Shown: positions 18,012 to 26,110, counted from the stretch's first letter. The stretch: DNA of 64,000 nt from Alkalibacter rhizosphaerae (GCF_017352215.1 NZ_CP071444.1:2046001-2110000); one strand, 5' to 3'. The notes: generated from the letters alone by a model not told the origin. Numbers and translations are program-made.

Positions 18012-18099
18012 AATGGAGCCGGATCGCCATTCTCGGAGATTAATTTTTGAAAAGACGGGTAAAAAAAGTACTAGATGAAAAATGAAGGAGGCTAATTTC

Positions 18100-18405
18100 A
18101 TGACACAATATCATGAACCAGTAGAAATTTTGGATGAAAAAACGAGAAATATCACCAGGGCGATCAACAGTCTGAAGGAAGAACTGGAAGCCGTGGATTG
18201 GTACAATCAACGAGTCAATGCCACCAGTGATACGGAATTGAAAGAGATCATGGCCCACAACAGGGATGAAGAGATCGAGCATGCTTGCATGACTTTGGAG
18301 TGGCTTCGCCGCAACATGGACGGTTGGGATGAGGAACTGCGTACCTATCTCTTTGCGGAAGGATCCATTCTGGAAGCAGAAGAAGCGGCAGAAGGTGCAG
18401 AGTAA
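18100..18405 (+). CDS. Encapsulated-ferritin-type (EncFtn) protein
   Basis: A 101-residue two-helix ferritin-like protein closely resembling Rhodospirillum rubrum EncFtn: HEPVEIL at the start, EELEAVDWY, then AHNRDEEIEHA and LEWLRRN. The di-iron ligands are conserved with constant offset: E27, E30, W34 on helix 1 and E58, H61 on helix 2. EncFtn forms a ring decamer with ferroxidase activity and normally works inside an encapsulin shell. No encapsulin gene is adjacent and the tail (after TYLFAEGS) is an alanine/glutamate-rich stretch rather than an obvious loading peptide. AAGGAGG 8 bases before ATG 18100 fixes the start. Confidence 0.9.
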   Translation: MTQYHEPVEILDEKTRNITRAINSLKEELEAVDWYNQRVNATSDTELKEIMAHNRDEEIEHACMTLEWLRRNMDGWDEELRTYLFAEGSILEAEEAAEGAE

Positions 18406-18430
18406 CGTAAGAAAACTGCATATGGAAAGT

Positions 18431-18465
18431 AAAAGGCTTCGAGGTCAACTCGAAGCCTTTATTTC
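18431..18465. terminator. Bidirectional terminator between encFtn and the liaF-like gene
   Basis: AAAGGCTTCGAG and CTCGAAGCCTTT form a 12-bp perfect stem with T-rich tails on both strands. It contains the last codons of the minus-strand gene. Confidence 0.85.
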
Positions 18466-19155
18466 TATGCCACCCATGACGGCTCTGCAATGAAAGATCA
18501 ATTTTTTTGTGGTGGGTTCCGATGGCGTATAAGAAGTGGATGCACTGGAAATGATCCCGCCGGCAGATTTGTCCAGCATTTCCACACCGCCTAAAAGTGC
18601 GAAGCCGTCACATTCCAGTTCAATGTTTTTAGGGACTTTGATTTCGATGCCACCCATGACCGCGATCAAATCGATGACAGTTGTTCCTTCAGGGATTTCC
18701 GCCAATGAAAAATCCAGTTCAATGCCGCCCATGACCGCATAAAAAGCCGTTTCATCCAAGGCCCAGGGCATTTTTGTTCGCTCGACGCCACCCATCAGGG
18801 CGATATTGGATTTGCCGTTGGAATGGCGACCTGTCAAAATGATCAAGCCGACGAGGATGAGCAGAACCGGCCAGAACAGTTTGAAAAGGCTGGACAGATC
18901 GAAGTGGATATACCCTAAATTTCGTAGTAGTAATGCAATACCCAAAATGGATACGAGGATGCCGGAAATGACCTCTCCCCTGTTTCTGTGGTTGAGAAGC
19001 AATCCCACTCCGCCGACGATGATAAAGACCGGCCAGTAGCGAAAGAGCAAAGCCAACACGGAAACTCTGGTAAAACCAAGACTGTTGGTGAGCAGCACAA
19101 TGCCGATAGCAAGGACCAGCAAACCAAACAATAAATCACCGCGATTTCTTTTCAT
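18445..19155 (-). CDS. LiaF-like membrane protein (cell-wall stress response type)
   Basis: A 236-residue protein. The first ~110 residues hold four hydrophobic helices with repeated LFRYWPVFII / LFKLFWPVLLI pairs (LiaI/DUF5668-like). The C-terminal half is a predicted beta-helix with five copies of a (A)xMGGxE motif at about residues 119, 140, 166, 186 and 225, as in LiaF-type domains. LiaF proteins inhibit LiaS-type sensor kinases that respond to cell-wall antibiotics; no liaRS pair is near. ATG on the complement of 19153-19155 follows GGGAGGTG. The end overlaps a bidirectional terminator. Confidence 0.82.
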   Translation of the reverse strand: MKRNRGDLLFGLLVLAIGIVLLTNSLGFTRVSVLALLFRYWPVFIIVGGVGLLLNHRNRGEVISGILVSILGIALLLRNLGYIHFDLSSLFKLFWPVLLILVGLIILTGRHSNGKSNIALMGGVERTKMPWALDETAFYAVMGGIELDFSLAEIPEGTTVIDLIAVMGGIEIKVPKNIELECDGFALLGGVEMLDKSAGGIISSASTSYTPSEPTTKKLIFHCRAVMGGIEIKASS

Positions 19156-19328
19156 GCAATACACCTCCCGATTATGTACAATGTCATTATACAACACCTG
19201 ACATGTATTGCACAGCAATGTGAAAGAAGAGCAGTGAAATTTGTTTTCAAAAAAGGTATAATGGGTAAACAAAATGTATTATAATATGGAAGGCGATAAG
19301 CCGGTATAGAAATCAAGGAGGATCGATT

Positions 19329-19616
19329 ATGACAAAAAAAATCTTGGTAGCATGCGGAACCGCTATAGCTACTTCAACAGTTGTGGCGAAAAAAATAGAA
19401 AAATTGTGCAAGGATCAGGGGATCCCTTGCATGTTGGTACAGTGCAAAGCAACAGAAGCACTTTCAAAGTCAAAAACACTGCAGCCGGACGTGATCGTCA
19501 GCACTATTGAATTGCCGGAAATCACAGAGATCCCGGTGATCAACGGAAGACCTTTTTTGACCGGCGTGGAACTGGATGAAACAGTGGAAGCGTTATTGGC
19601 AACGATCAAGGATTAA
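19329..19616 (+). CDS. PTS galactitol-type IIB protein (orphan, copy 2)
   Basis: A 95-residue GatB-type phosphocarrier. It begins KKILVACGTAIATST, keeping the phosphocysteine Cys9 and a near-canonical P-loop, and shares with the 11880 gene the middle pattern VQCxAxEAxSKxKTLxPDVI. Differences in the active-site loop (CGTAIATST versus CSSEISPST) suggest the copies have diverged. No IIA or IIC lies nearby. The start ATG 19329 follows CAAGGAGG; a terminator follows directly. Confidence 0.9.
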   Translation: MTKKILVACGTAIATSTVVAKKIEKLCKDQGIPCMLVQCKATEALSKSKTLQPDVIVSTIELPEITEIPVINGRPFLTGVELDETVEALLATIKD

Positions 19617-19640
19617 ACCAAGGTTAAAACCAAAGAAGAA

Positions 19641-19678
19641 AGCGGTCTCTTTCTCAAGGAAAGGACCGCTGTTTTTTT
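19641..19678 (+). terminator. Terminator after the second PTS IIB gene
   Basis: AGCGGTC...GACCGCT stem (19641-19670) and T7. On the minus strand it may also end the tRNA-Thr transcript, though the T-run there is interrupted. Confidence 0.8.
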
Positions 19679-19679
19679 C

Positions 19680-19755
19680 TGGAGCTACCCACCGGATTCG
19701 AACCGGTGACCTGCTCATTACGAGTGAGCTGCTCTACCTTCTGAGCCAGGGTAGC
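19680..19755 (-). tRNA. tRNA-Thr (anticodon CGT)
   Basis: The minus strand folds as a 76-nt cloverleaf: acceptor GCTACCC/GGGTAGC, anticodon stem GCTCA/TGAGC with loop CTCGTAA (anticodon CGT), TTCGAAT T-loop, discriminator T and an encoded CCA. It reads ACG codons. It begins 5 nt after the htpG stop codon on the same strand. Confidence 0.96.
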
Positions 19756-19760
19756 TGGTG

Positions 19761-21578
19761 TTACATCAATCGGGACACTTTATCCGCAAAATCCACCGGA
19801 TCTTCCATTGGCAAACCTTCGATGAGAAGAGCCTGACCGTAAAGAATGTCCGTATAGAGATGGAATTTTTCCCTGTCATTATTATAAGACATTTTTAGCG
19901 ATTTGTACACGGTATGATCCGGATTGATCTCAAGAATTTTTTGTGCTGCCACATTTTGCCCTTCCGGCATGGACCGAAGTATTTTTTCCATTTCTATGGA
20001 TAGCTCTCCTTCGAATATGAGGCAAACAGGATGTTTGCGCAGTCGTTTGGAGAGGCGAACATCCTGGACCTTGTCATTCAAGTGCTCCTTCATGGCTGCC
20101 AGCATATCCGCACTTTCTTCTTCCAGATCCTTGTCCAGTTCTTTTTCTTCCGATTCCAGCCCGGTGTCGTTGCCTGCAAGGGAACGGAATTCCTTTTCCT
20201 CATAGGTTCCCAACATGTTGATGGCGAACTCGTCCACTTCTTCTGTCAGGTAGAGGAAAGGGTATCCTTTTTCCACGGCAGCTTCCACTTGGGGGGATTT
20301 GTCGATCTTCTCTGCAGATTCCCCGGCGGCATAATAGATGTAAGATTGGTCTTCTGGCATGTTTTCCACGTATTCTTTGAGTGTCACCAGTTTTTTGTCC
20401 TTGGACCATTGGAAGAGCAGTAGATCCTGGATTTCTTCCTTGTTGACGCCATAGTCTGTGTAGACGCCGTATTTCAACTGGCGGCCAAAGGCGTCATAAA
20501 AAGCTTCATAACGTTCTCGATTTTCATTCAAAAGATTCAGCAACTCATTTTTTATTTTGTTTCTGATGTTCTTTGCAATAAACTTCAATTGGCGGTCATG
20601 CTGCAGCATTTCCCTGGAGATATTCAGAGAGAGATCTTCCGAGTCCACCAAGCCTTTGACAAAACTGAAATGATCCGGCAGAAGATCGGCGCTTTTTTCC
20701 ATGATCAAAACACCATTGGAATACAATTCCAATCCCTTTTCATAATCCCTGGTGTAATAATCGAAGGGGCGGCTTTCAGGAATGTACAGCAAGGCTCTGT
20801 AACGGATGGAACCATCAACGTTGGTATGGATATATTTGATCGGTTCATCGAAGCCGTAATGTTTTTCTGAATAAAAATTATTGTAATCTTCGGTCGTCAA
20901 TTCCGATTTGTTCTTTCGCCAAATGGGGACCATGCTGTTGACGGTTTCTTCCTCCAAACGGATGGGATACCGAATGAAATCCGAATATTTTTTGATGATT
21001 TGTCGGATCCGATCGTTTTCCAAATAGTCGTCGTAGGATTCTTCTTCGTCGTTCTCTTTAATGATCAGGGTGATCTCGGTTCCATGGGCGTCCTTATGTG
21101 TTTCTTCAATCGTGTATCCGTCGGTCCCCTCCGATTCCCACCGATAGGCGGTTTCGCTGTCGGGTGATTTAGTAAGTACGGTCACCTTGTCGGCCACCAT
21201 GAATGCACTGTAGAAACCTACACCGAATTGGCCGATGATGTCGTATCCGTCTCGGATCTCATTGGTTTCCTTGAAGGACTGGGATCCGCTTTTGGCGATG
21301 GTCCCCAAATTTTCTTCCAGTTCTTCCTTGGTCATACCGATGCCGTGATCCACGATCCGCAGGGATCGATTCTCCTTGTCGATATGGATATCGATCAAAT
21401 AGTCATCTTTATGAAAAGGGATCTGGTCGTCGGTCAGGGCCCGATAGTACATTTTGTCCATGGCATCGCTGGCGTTGGAGATCAATTCCCGTAAAAAAAT
21501 CTCCCGATGGGTGTAAATGGAATGAATCATTAGATCCAACAGGCGCCTGGACTCTGCTTGAAATGCTTTTTTTGTCAT
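19761..21578 (-). CDS. htpG: Molecular chaperone HtpG (Hsp90)
   Basis: ATP-dependent Hsp90-type chaperone, 605 residues (family about 610-640). The N-terminal GHKL ATPase domain shows [26 protein letters not shown] and [15 protein letters not shown]; the middle domain has the catalytic-arginine loop region (LNISREMLQ) and the C-terminal dimerisation domain follows. The start at 21578 has AGGAGCGAG upstream. A sigma-A promoter and a perfect CIRCE operator lie 28-87 bp upstream, predicting HrcA control; in Bacillus subtilis htpG is not in the HrcA regulon, so this wiring differs. Confidence 0.98.
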   Translation of the reverse strand: MTKKAFQAESRRLLDLMIHSIYTHREIFLRELISNASDAMDKMYYRALTDDQIPFHKDDYLIDIHIDKENRSLRIVDHGIGMTKEELEENLGTIAKSGSQSFKETNEIRDGYDIIGQFGVGFYSAFMVADKVTVLTKSPDSETAYRWESEGTDGYTIEETHKDAHGTEITLIIKENDEEESYDDYLENDRIRQIIKKYSDFIRYPIRLEEETVNSMVPIWRKNKSELTTEDYNNFYSEKHYGFDEPIKYIHTNVDGSIRYRALLYIPESRPFDYYTRDYEKGLELYSNGVLIMEKSADLLPDHFSFVKGLVDSEDLSLNISREMLQHDRQLKFIAKNIRNKIKNELLNLLNENRERYEAFYDAFGRQLKYGVYTDYGVNKEEIQDLLLFQWSKDKKLVTLKEYVENMPEDQSYIYYAAGESAEKIDKSPQVEAAVEKGYPFLYLTEEVDEFAINMLGTYEEKEFRSLAGNDTGLESEEKELDKDLEEESADMLAAMKEHLNDKVQDVRLSKRLRKHPVCLIFEGELSIEMEKILRSMPEGQNVAAQKILEINPDHTVYKSLKMSYNNDREKFHLYTDILYGQALLIEGLPMEDPVDFADKVSRLM

Positions 21579-21605
21579 TCTTATCTCGCTCCTTGTGATC
21601 TCATA

Positions 21606-21632
21606 TTAGCACTCGAGTGACTAGAGTGCTAA
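21606..21632 (-). promoter_or_regulatory. CIRCE operator (HrcA binding site)
   Basis: TTAGCACTC, nine bases, GAGTGCTAA: a perfect match to the CIRCE consensus. It sits just downstream of the htpG -10 element, where bound HrcA would block transcription. Confidence 0.97.
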
Positions 21633-21636
21633 TATT

Positions 21637-21665
21637 TTTATACCATAATTTTTTTTTGGTGTCAA
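21637..21665 (-). promoter_or_regulatory. htpG promoter
   Basis: On the minus strand TTGACA (complement of 21660-21665), 17 bp, TATAAA (complement of 21637-21642) with an extended TGG before the -10. Confidence 0.85.
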
Positions 21666-21719
21666 TCCATTGTCGTTTTGATAAAATAAAAGTGTTGGAC
21701 AACAGTGGAGGTGGCTTTG

Positions 21720-22172
21720 TTGGGAGAAAAGAAAAATTCATTTGATAAATCAAAATTGGATTGGTTTTTCGTGATTGCGTGGATGACGTTGATTTTTATA
21801 TTTTCCGCCCAGCCTGCGACGGAATCTGCAGCCATGAGTGGACAGATCCTGCAGGCCGTACAGGCAATGATCCAGCGGATCCTGCCAGGTCGGGATTTTG
21901 ATCCTGGATGGGTCCATTTTCTGATCCGCAAGGGAGCACATTTATTTGTCTACGCTGTATTGGGCGTTTTGACCATGCGCGCATTGATAAAAAGCGGACA
22001 TTTCACGAAGCATGCCTGGTTCACCGCATTTTTGATCTGCATTCTCTACGCAGCCGGTGATGAGTGGCACCAGATCTACGTTCCAGGAAGGGCCGGACAA
22101 ATCACCGATGTCATGGTGGACGGTTTTGGCAGTATGGGTGGCATATTTCTGGTATTGTCAAGGAACCGGTGA
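21720..22172 (+). CDS. VanZ-like membrane protein (second copy)
   Basis: About 150 residues with four predicted helices and the VanZ-family pattern: FSAQPATES near the first helix, LIRKGAHLFVYAVLGVL, and DEWHQIYVPGRAGQITDVMVDGFG. It belongs to the subgroup with an RKxAHxxxY motif rather than the subgroup at 2684. Function unknown. The start is uncertain: GGAGGTGG at 21707-21714 supports TTG 21720 or TTG 21717; GTG 21705 would precede the ribosome binding site. It is divergent from htpG. Confidence 0.78.
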   Translation: MGEKKNSFDKSKLDWFFVIAWMTLIFIFSAQPATESAAMSGQILQAVQAMIQRILPGRDFDPGWVHFLIRKGAHLFVYAVLGVLTMRALIKSGHFTKHAWFTAFLICILYAAGDEWHQIYVPGRAGQITDVMVDGFGSMGGIFLVLSRNR

Positions 22173-22241
22173 AACTTGTAGGATATGAAGGGCTTTTCTG
22201 ATAAAATGACCGTAAAGGTCTTAACAGGCAAGAGGTGAAAC

Positions 22242-22979
22242 GTGTTGGGGATTTTCAAGGGCATATTTGGCAAAAAAGAGGATAATAAAATATTGCCAGG
22301 CGGAAGCGGGAAAGTGATCTTCATCAACCGGAACAATTTTTTTGACGCATTGATGGAGGCTCTCCCCCAAAAAAACGCCGGCTCCGTTTTGGAATGGAAA
22401 GAAACAGACCAGGAACCATTGTTGGATGAACCCTTGGATCTGGTGGTTTTTGCTTATCCGAACACGAAAACAGGGTTGACGGAAGAAACCGCTGCTGACT
22501 TTGTCCGGGAACGAATTTTTTCACTGCTGGATTGGCTGGAATATTTTCGAAGGAATCCTCCCGCACAATTTTTGTTTATCTCCTCCTGGAAAGCGGGAGA
22601 TCCGGATAGCGTCATGGGTGCCATTTACCGTAACGGAGAAGTGCTGGTGGAAGGGTATGCAAACGGCACCGGGAACAAGGCAAAAAGCCTGAGACGAATG
22701 CATGCTACTGCAGAGACCCTGGAACAAATGAAATCTTGGGATAAGAATACGGAAAAGCTGCTCATGAACTGGTTGTCGGAAAACACACCCTCCGGCACCT
22801 ATAAAATGACTTTGCAGGAGCCAAAGGCAGTCCTTGCCATAGAACGACTGGCCGACAGCGAAACGGATTATGCCGTTTCCAAAAAAATAATGACCAACAT
22901 GAAGGAATACTTTGCATCGGATCAAGTGGTGGAAGGGTTGCTGTATTTAAAACAACTGCATACCAGAAAGCAAGAATAA
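22242..22979 (+). CDS. Uncharacterised protein with a CapD-like SDR segment
   Basis: A 245-residue soluble protein I do not recognise as a named family. Residues ~65-140 resemble the core of CapD/PglF-type nucleotide-sugar epimerase/dehydratases: LDLVVFAYP, then QFLFISSWKAGDPDSVMGA followed by RNGEVLVEGYA, compared with the usual FxxISTDKAVxPxNVMGAxKRxAE. The N-terminal glycine-rich NAD-binding motif is not visible and the catalytic lysine position (MGAxK) is occupied by IY, so it is probably not an active epimerase. GTG 22242 follows AGAGGTGAA. It lies between VanZ-like and coiled-coil membrane genes, all poorly characterised. Confidence 0.55.
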   Translation: MLGIFKGIFGKKEDNKILPGGSGKVIFINRNNFFDALMEALPQKNAGSVLEWKETDQEPLLDEPLDLVVFAYPNTKTGLTEETAADFVRERIFSLLDWLEYFRRNPPAQFLFISSWKAGDPDSVMGAIYRNGEVLVEGYANGTGNKAKSLRRMHATAETLEQMKSWDKNTEKLLMNWLSENTPSGTYKMTLQEPKAVLAIERLADSETDYAVSKKIMTNMKEYFASDQVVEGLLYLKQLHTRKQE

Positions 22980-23010
22980 CCATTCTACTGCTCAGAAAAT
23001 GATGAATTTA

Positions 23011-23019
23011 TGGTATAAT
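23011..23019 (+). promoter_or_regulatory. Extended -10 promoter for the coiled-coil membrane protein
   Basis: TGGTATAAT 35 bp before ATG 23054; no good -35. Confidence 0.5.
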
Positions 23020-23053
23020 TAAATCTACAGTTTTTCTTGGGGGTATTTTGATA

Positions 23054-24184
23054 ATGAAAAATCCATTCCGTTTGTCCGTACTTTTTCTATTGGGATCCGC
23101 AATCCTTGCAGGATCTTATTTCGCAGGTCTGCAGATCAATGAATATTTGGCATTGGATGGTTTTTTTGAAGAATTGACCCAACCCTGGGTATTCCACATC
23201 ATCAGCTTGAAGATCATCGTCATGGCTTTTTTCATTTTTTTTCACGGGAACCGATTTCGATATCTCTTGAATACGGTCGGTCTGATCTTGGCCAATAGTG
23301 CTGCATTTGCTTTTCTGGACTATCACCGTTCCATCAGCGACGAGTATGGGGTCTACCTTGTTATTTTCGGAGTGGAGTTGATCCTCTTTCTCTTGGTGGG
23401 TGCGGTTTATAATGCTACATTGCTACATGAGGAAAAACAAGAAGAATCAATTCCGGAAACACCTGAAGTGATGATGGAAGAAGCGCCGGTTGAAACAAAA
23501 GAAGAACCGCCAGTCGCAATGTCCGATCTGGAAGAAAAGCTTGAAAACAGAGATTTAGACGTTGACCTTGAAGCAGTCAAGTATGAAGATCGGGAGCCGA
23601 CCATATTCCACATAGCCAACGACGCCGAGGACGAAAAAGAATATCAGAACGTTACGGAAATCAACGAAAAACCGAATTCCTGCCCAATCCGAGTCGATAT
23701 CGACATGGGGGACTTGAAGCGATATTTTGAACAGTATAATCGATTGAACGGCAAAGAAGAAGAGATTCGGTTTGAAAGCAAAGAAAATGAGATCCAAATC
23801 AAGATGGAAGCACTGAGTAAAAAAGAAAAAGAATTGAACGATCGAATTTCTGTGGTAAAAAGCAAAGAGAAAATCATTGAAAAAACCATCGACAATTTGG
23901 AACAGATCTCCAAAACCATAAAAGATCGAACCAACATGCTGGAGGAGAAGGAAGAGTACATCAAGAAACAAATGGATTGGATCGAACAGCGGGAAGACGG
24001 ATACAATGCCGTTGTTCAAAATAAGATTTACGATCTGTTTTTTGAAGACCTGGATCTTATGGATAACGAAGTTTTGCTGAAAGATGAAAAGCGGGAGATC
24101 ATCATCGATCAAAGCGACTTGTCGGAGATTCGTCGCTCCATTGAAGAAACCATGGAAGCGGCAAGAAAAGGGATGGAACAATGA
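23054..24184 (+). CDS. Membrane protein with long cytoplasmic coiled coil, unknown function
   Basis: A 376-residue protein. Four hydrophobic segments at about residues 5-25, 45-65, 70-88 and 98-120 are followed by an acidic linker (EESIPETPEV...MEEAPVETKEE) and then a long, highly charged helical region (about 225-320) with heptad-like EKE/KEK patterns, e.g. SKKEKELNDRI. The layout is that of a membrane-tethered scaffold or a divergent structural protein; no enzymatic motif is seen. ATG 23054 follows GGGGGT. The stop overlaps the next gene by four bases (ATGA). Confidence 0.68.
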   Translation: MKNPFRLSVLFLLGSAILAGSYFAGLQINEYLALDGFFEELTQPWVFHIISLKIIVMAFFIFFHGNRFRYLLNTVGLILANSAAFAFLDYHRSISDEYGVYLVIFGVELILFLLVGAVYNATLLHEEKQEESIPETPEVMMEEAPVETKEEPPVAMSDLEEKLENRDLDVDLEAVKYEDREPTIFHIANDAEDEKEYQNVTEINEKPNSCPIRVDIDMGDLKRYFEQYNRLNGKEEEIRFESKENEIQIKMEALSKKEKELNDRISVVKSKEKIIEKTIDNLEQISKTIKDRTNMLEEKEEYIKKQMDWIEQREDGYNAVVQNKIYDLFFEDLDLMDNEVLLKDEKREIIIDQSDLSEIRRSIEETMEAARKGMEQ

Positions 24185-24378
24185 TGTTTCCATTTCTCTT
24201 TATTGGGTTGTTGCAAGCAGAAAACAATCCGTTTACAGAAGCCATCGCGTCTTATAAGATGAACTTCAGTCAATATTTGGGCAATGCCATCGGGGCCATG
24301 ATCGTCATCCTTTTGGCGTTTGTGGTGATCGGTGTTGTACATAAAATCAGTCAATGGTTGAAAAAATCCCGCAGATGA
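24181..24378 (+). CDS. Small single-pass membrane protein (65 aa), unknown function
   Basis: A 65-residue protein with one clear transmembrane helix (about residues 36-54, IGAMIVILLAFVVIGVVHK) and a basic tail (KISQWLKKSRR), preceded by an N-terminal hydrophobic patch. Its ATG overlaps the stop of the coiled-coil membrane protein, so the two are probably translationally coupled and may form a complex (inference). No family recognised. Confidence 0.65.
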   Translation: MMFPFLFIGLLQAENNPFTEAIASYKMNFSQYLGNAIGAMIVILLAFVVIGVVHKISQWLKKSRR

Positions 24379-24432
24379 TCATCATCTTGGGGTAAAAAAG
24401 ACCGCAAGGTCTCATATTGGAGGAGGAAACAA

Positions 24433-25590
24433 ATGGATCAACTACAAATTGCCAAGGACCATTTTGCGAAGCTGATCGAGGACCAACTGGTTCGCATCGA
24501 AAAAATGAAGGAAACAAAAGAATTTTTGAATTATGACGATTTGGATAAAATCGTGATCGGTGTTGTGGGTGGAGACGGCATTGGGCCCTTCATCACTGCC
24601 CAGGCTCAACGTGTTTTGGAATACCTTTTGCAAGAGGAAGTGAAATCTGGAAAGGTGGAGTTTCGAACCATCGATGGACTGACCATCGAAAACCGTGCTG
24701 CACAAAATAAGGCCATTCCGGATGATGTGCTGGAAGAGCTGAAGAAGTGCCATATTATTTTGAAAGGGCCAACGACTACGCCGAGAGCGGGAGATCCCTG
24801 GCCAAACATTGAAAGCGCCAACGTAGCCATGCGTAAAGAATTGGATCTCTTTGCCAATGTTCGTCCCGTTAAGGTACCGGAGCAGGGCATCGACTGGATC
24901 TTCTATCGGGAAAATACAGAAGGAGCCTATGCACTGGGAAGCCAGGGAATCCATGTCAATGACGATCTAGCCATCGATTTTACCGTAACGACCCAGGAAG
25001 GATCCTATCGGATCATCAAAGCGGCATTTGATTATGCCCACAAGTCCGGAAAAAACAAGGTTACTGTCGTAACAAAGGCAAATGTGGTCAAGGCGACGGA
25101 CGGAAAATTTCTGGATGTGGCCAAAGAAGTGGCCAAAGAATATCCTGGCGTAGAATGGGATGACTGGTATATTGACATCATGACCGCCAAGCTTATTGAT
25201 GAAAAGAGAAGAAAAGACTTCAAAGTCATGGTATTGCCAAACCTGTATGGTGATATTTTGACGGATGAAGCTGCAGAGTTTCAAGGCGGTGTGGGAACGG
25301 CAGGCAGTGCCAACATCGGCAAAAGATACGCCATGTTTGAAGCCATTCACGGTTCCGCACCTCGAATGGTGGAAGAAGGTCGGGGCAACTATGCCGATCC
25401 GAGCAGCATCATACGTGCAGGGGTCATGTTGCTGGAACACATGGGCAAAAATGAAAAGGCGGCAGCGCTGGCGAGAGCATTGGACATCTGCGGCAACGAG
25501 GAGAAGCGCCTGATCGTCACCGGACGCACCAACGGTGCCAGCAGTGATGCTTATGCCGACTACATAATGGAGACCCTGGAAAAACTATAA
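24433..25590 (+). CDS. Isocitrate/isopropylmalate dehydrogenase family protein (probably NAD-isocitrate dehydrogenase)
   Basis: A 385-residue beta-decarboxylating dehydrogenase. It has GGDGIGP, the substrate loop ESANVAMRKELDLFANVRP (serine, asparagine and arginine arranged as in isocitrate dehydrogenases rather than LeuB), IDWIFYRENTEGAYA, the metal ligands in NLYGDILTDEAAE and the nucleotide loop HGSAPRMV. A ~40-residue N-terminal extension precedes the Rossmann-like core. Likely it converts isocitrate to 2-oxoglutarate for glutamate synthesis; a homoisocitrate- or tartrate-type role cannot be excluded. GGAGGAGG precedes ATG 24433. Confidence 0.85.
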   Translation: MDQLQIAKDHFAKLIEDQLVRIEKMKETKEFLNYDDLDKIVIGVVGGDGIGPFITAQAQRVLEYLLQEEVKSGKVEFRTIDGLTIENRAAQNKAIPDDVLEELKKCHIILKGPTTTPRAGDPWPNIESANVAMRKELDLFANVRPVKVPEQGIDWIFYRENTEGAYALGSQGIHVNDDLAIDFTVTTQEGSYRIIKAAFDYAHKSGKNKVTVVTKANVVKATDGKFLDVAKEVAKEYPGVEWDDWYIDIMTAKLIDEKRRKDFKVMVLPNLYGDILTDEAAEFQGGVGTAGSANIGKRYAMFEAIHGSAPRMVEEGRGNYADPSSIIRAGVMLLEHMGKNEKAAALARALDICGNEEKRLIVTGRTNGASSDAYADYIMETLEKL

Positions 25591-25596
25591 AAGCAA

Positions 25597-25625
25597 AAGA
25601 AGGGCCCTGGGGCCCTTCTTTTTTG
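25597..25625 (+). terminator. Terminator after the isocitrate-dehydrogenase-family gene
   Basis: AAGAAGGGCCC and GGGCCCTTCTT form a long GC-rich stem followed by T's. Confidence 0.9.
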
Positions 25626-25641
25626 AGCAAAGGGGAAAACG

Positions 25642-26082
25642 ATGAAGCATTTTATGGAAGTCGCCATCCAAGAAGCGAAAAAAGCCGCATCCGAAGGAGA
25701 AGTCCCTGTTGGAGCCGTCGTGGTTTTGAACGATAAGATCGTAGGCACCGGTCGTAATCAGATGGAGCAAAAGAAAGATGGGACTGCTCATGCAGAGATC
25801 CTTGCCATACAAGAAGCTTCCGCCAATCTGGGCCGTTGGCGGCTGGATGACTGCCACTTGTACGTTACATTGGAGCCTTGTCTCATGTGCATGGGAGCGA
25901 TCATCAACAGCCGGGTGAAGCGTTTGATCATTGGAGCCTCCGATCTCAAGGGCGGAGGATTGGATCTGCTGCGTTTTAAGGACCATGGCCATCAGATCCG
26001 TCATTTGGAAGTCTACGAGGGGATCCTGGAAGAAGACTGTGCCCGGATGCTCCAAGAATTTTTCAAAGAAAAAAGGAACTGA
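25642..26082 (+). CDS. tadA: tRNA-specific adenosine deaminase
   Basis: A 146-residue zinc deaminase that converts A34 to inosine in tRNA-Arg(ACG), needed to read CGU/CGC/CGA codons. Zinc and catalytic residues are in HAE (about residue 51) and PCLMC (about 81-85). ATG 25642 has AAAGGGGAAA upstream. It is flanked by terminators, so it is probably a single-gene transcript. Confidence 0.95.
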   Translation: MKHFMEVAIQEAKKAASEGEVPVGAVVVLNDKIVGTGRNQMEQKKDGTAHAEILAIQEASANLGRWRLDDCHLYVTLEPCLMCMGAIINSRVKRLIIGASDLKGGGLDLLRFKDHGHQIRHLEVYEGILEEDCARMLQEFFKEKRN

Positions 26083-26108
26083 AATCTCACGATTTCCGTT
26101 CCTTTTTG
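26069..26108. terminator. Terminator between tadA and the DUF1015 gene (convergent)
   Basis: GGAAC-T-GAAATC pairs with GATTTC-C-GTTCC around TCAC; A- and T-runs on either side would let it act in both directions. Confidence 0.85.
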
Positions 26109-26110
26109 TA

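Noticed and set aside
2684-22172. Glycopeptide-resistance cluster because of two VanZ-like genes
   Set aside because: No vanH, vanA/B ligase, vanX or vanRS genes are present; VanZ-like proteins are common chromosomal genes of unknown function.
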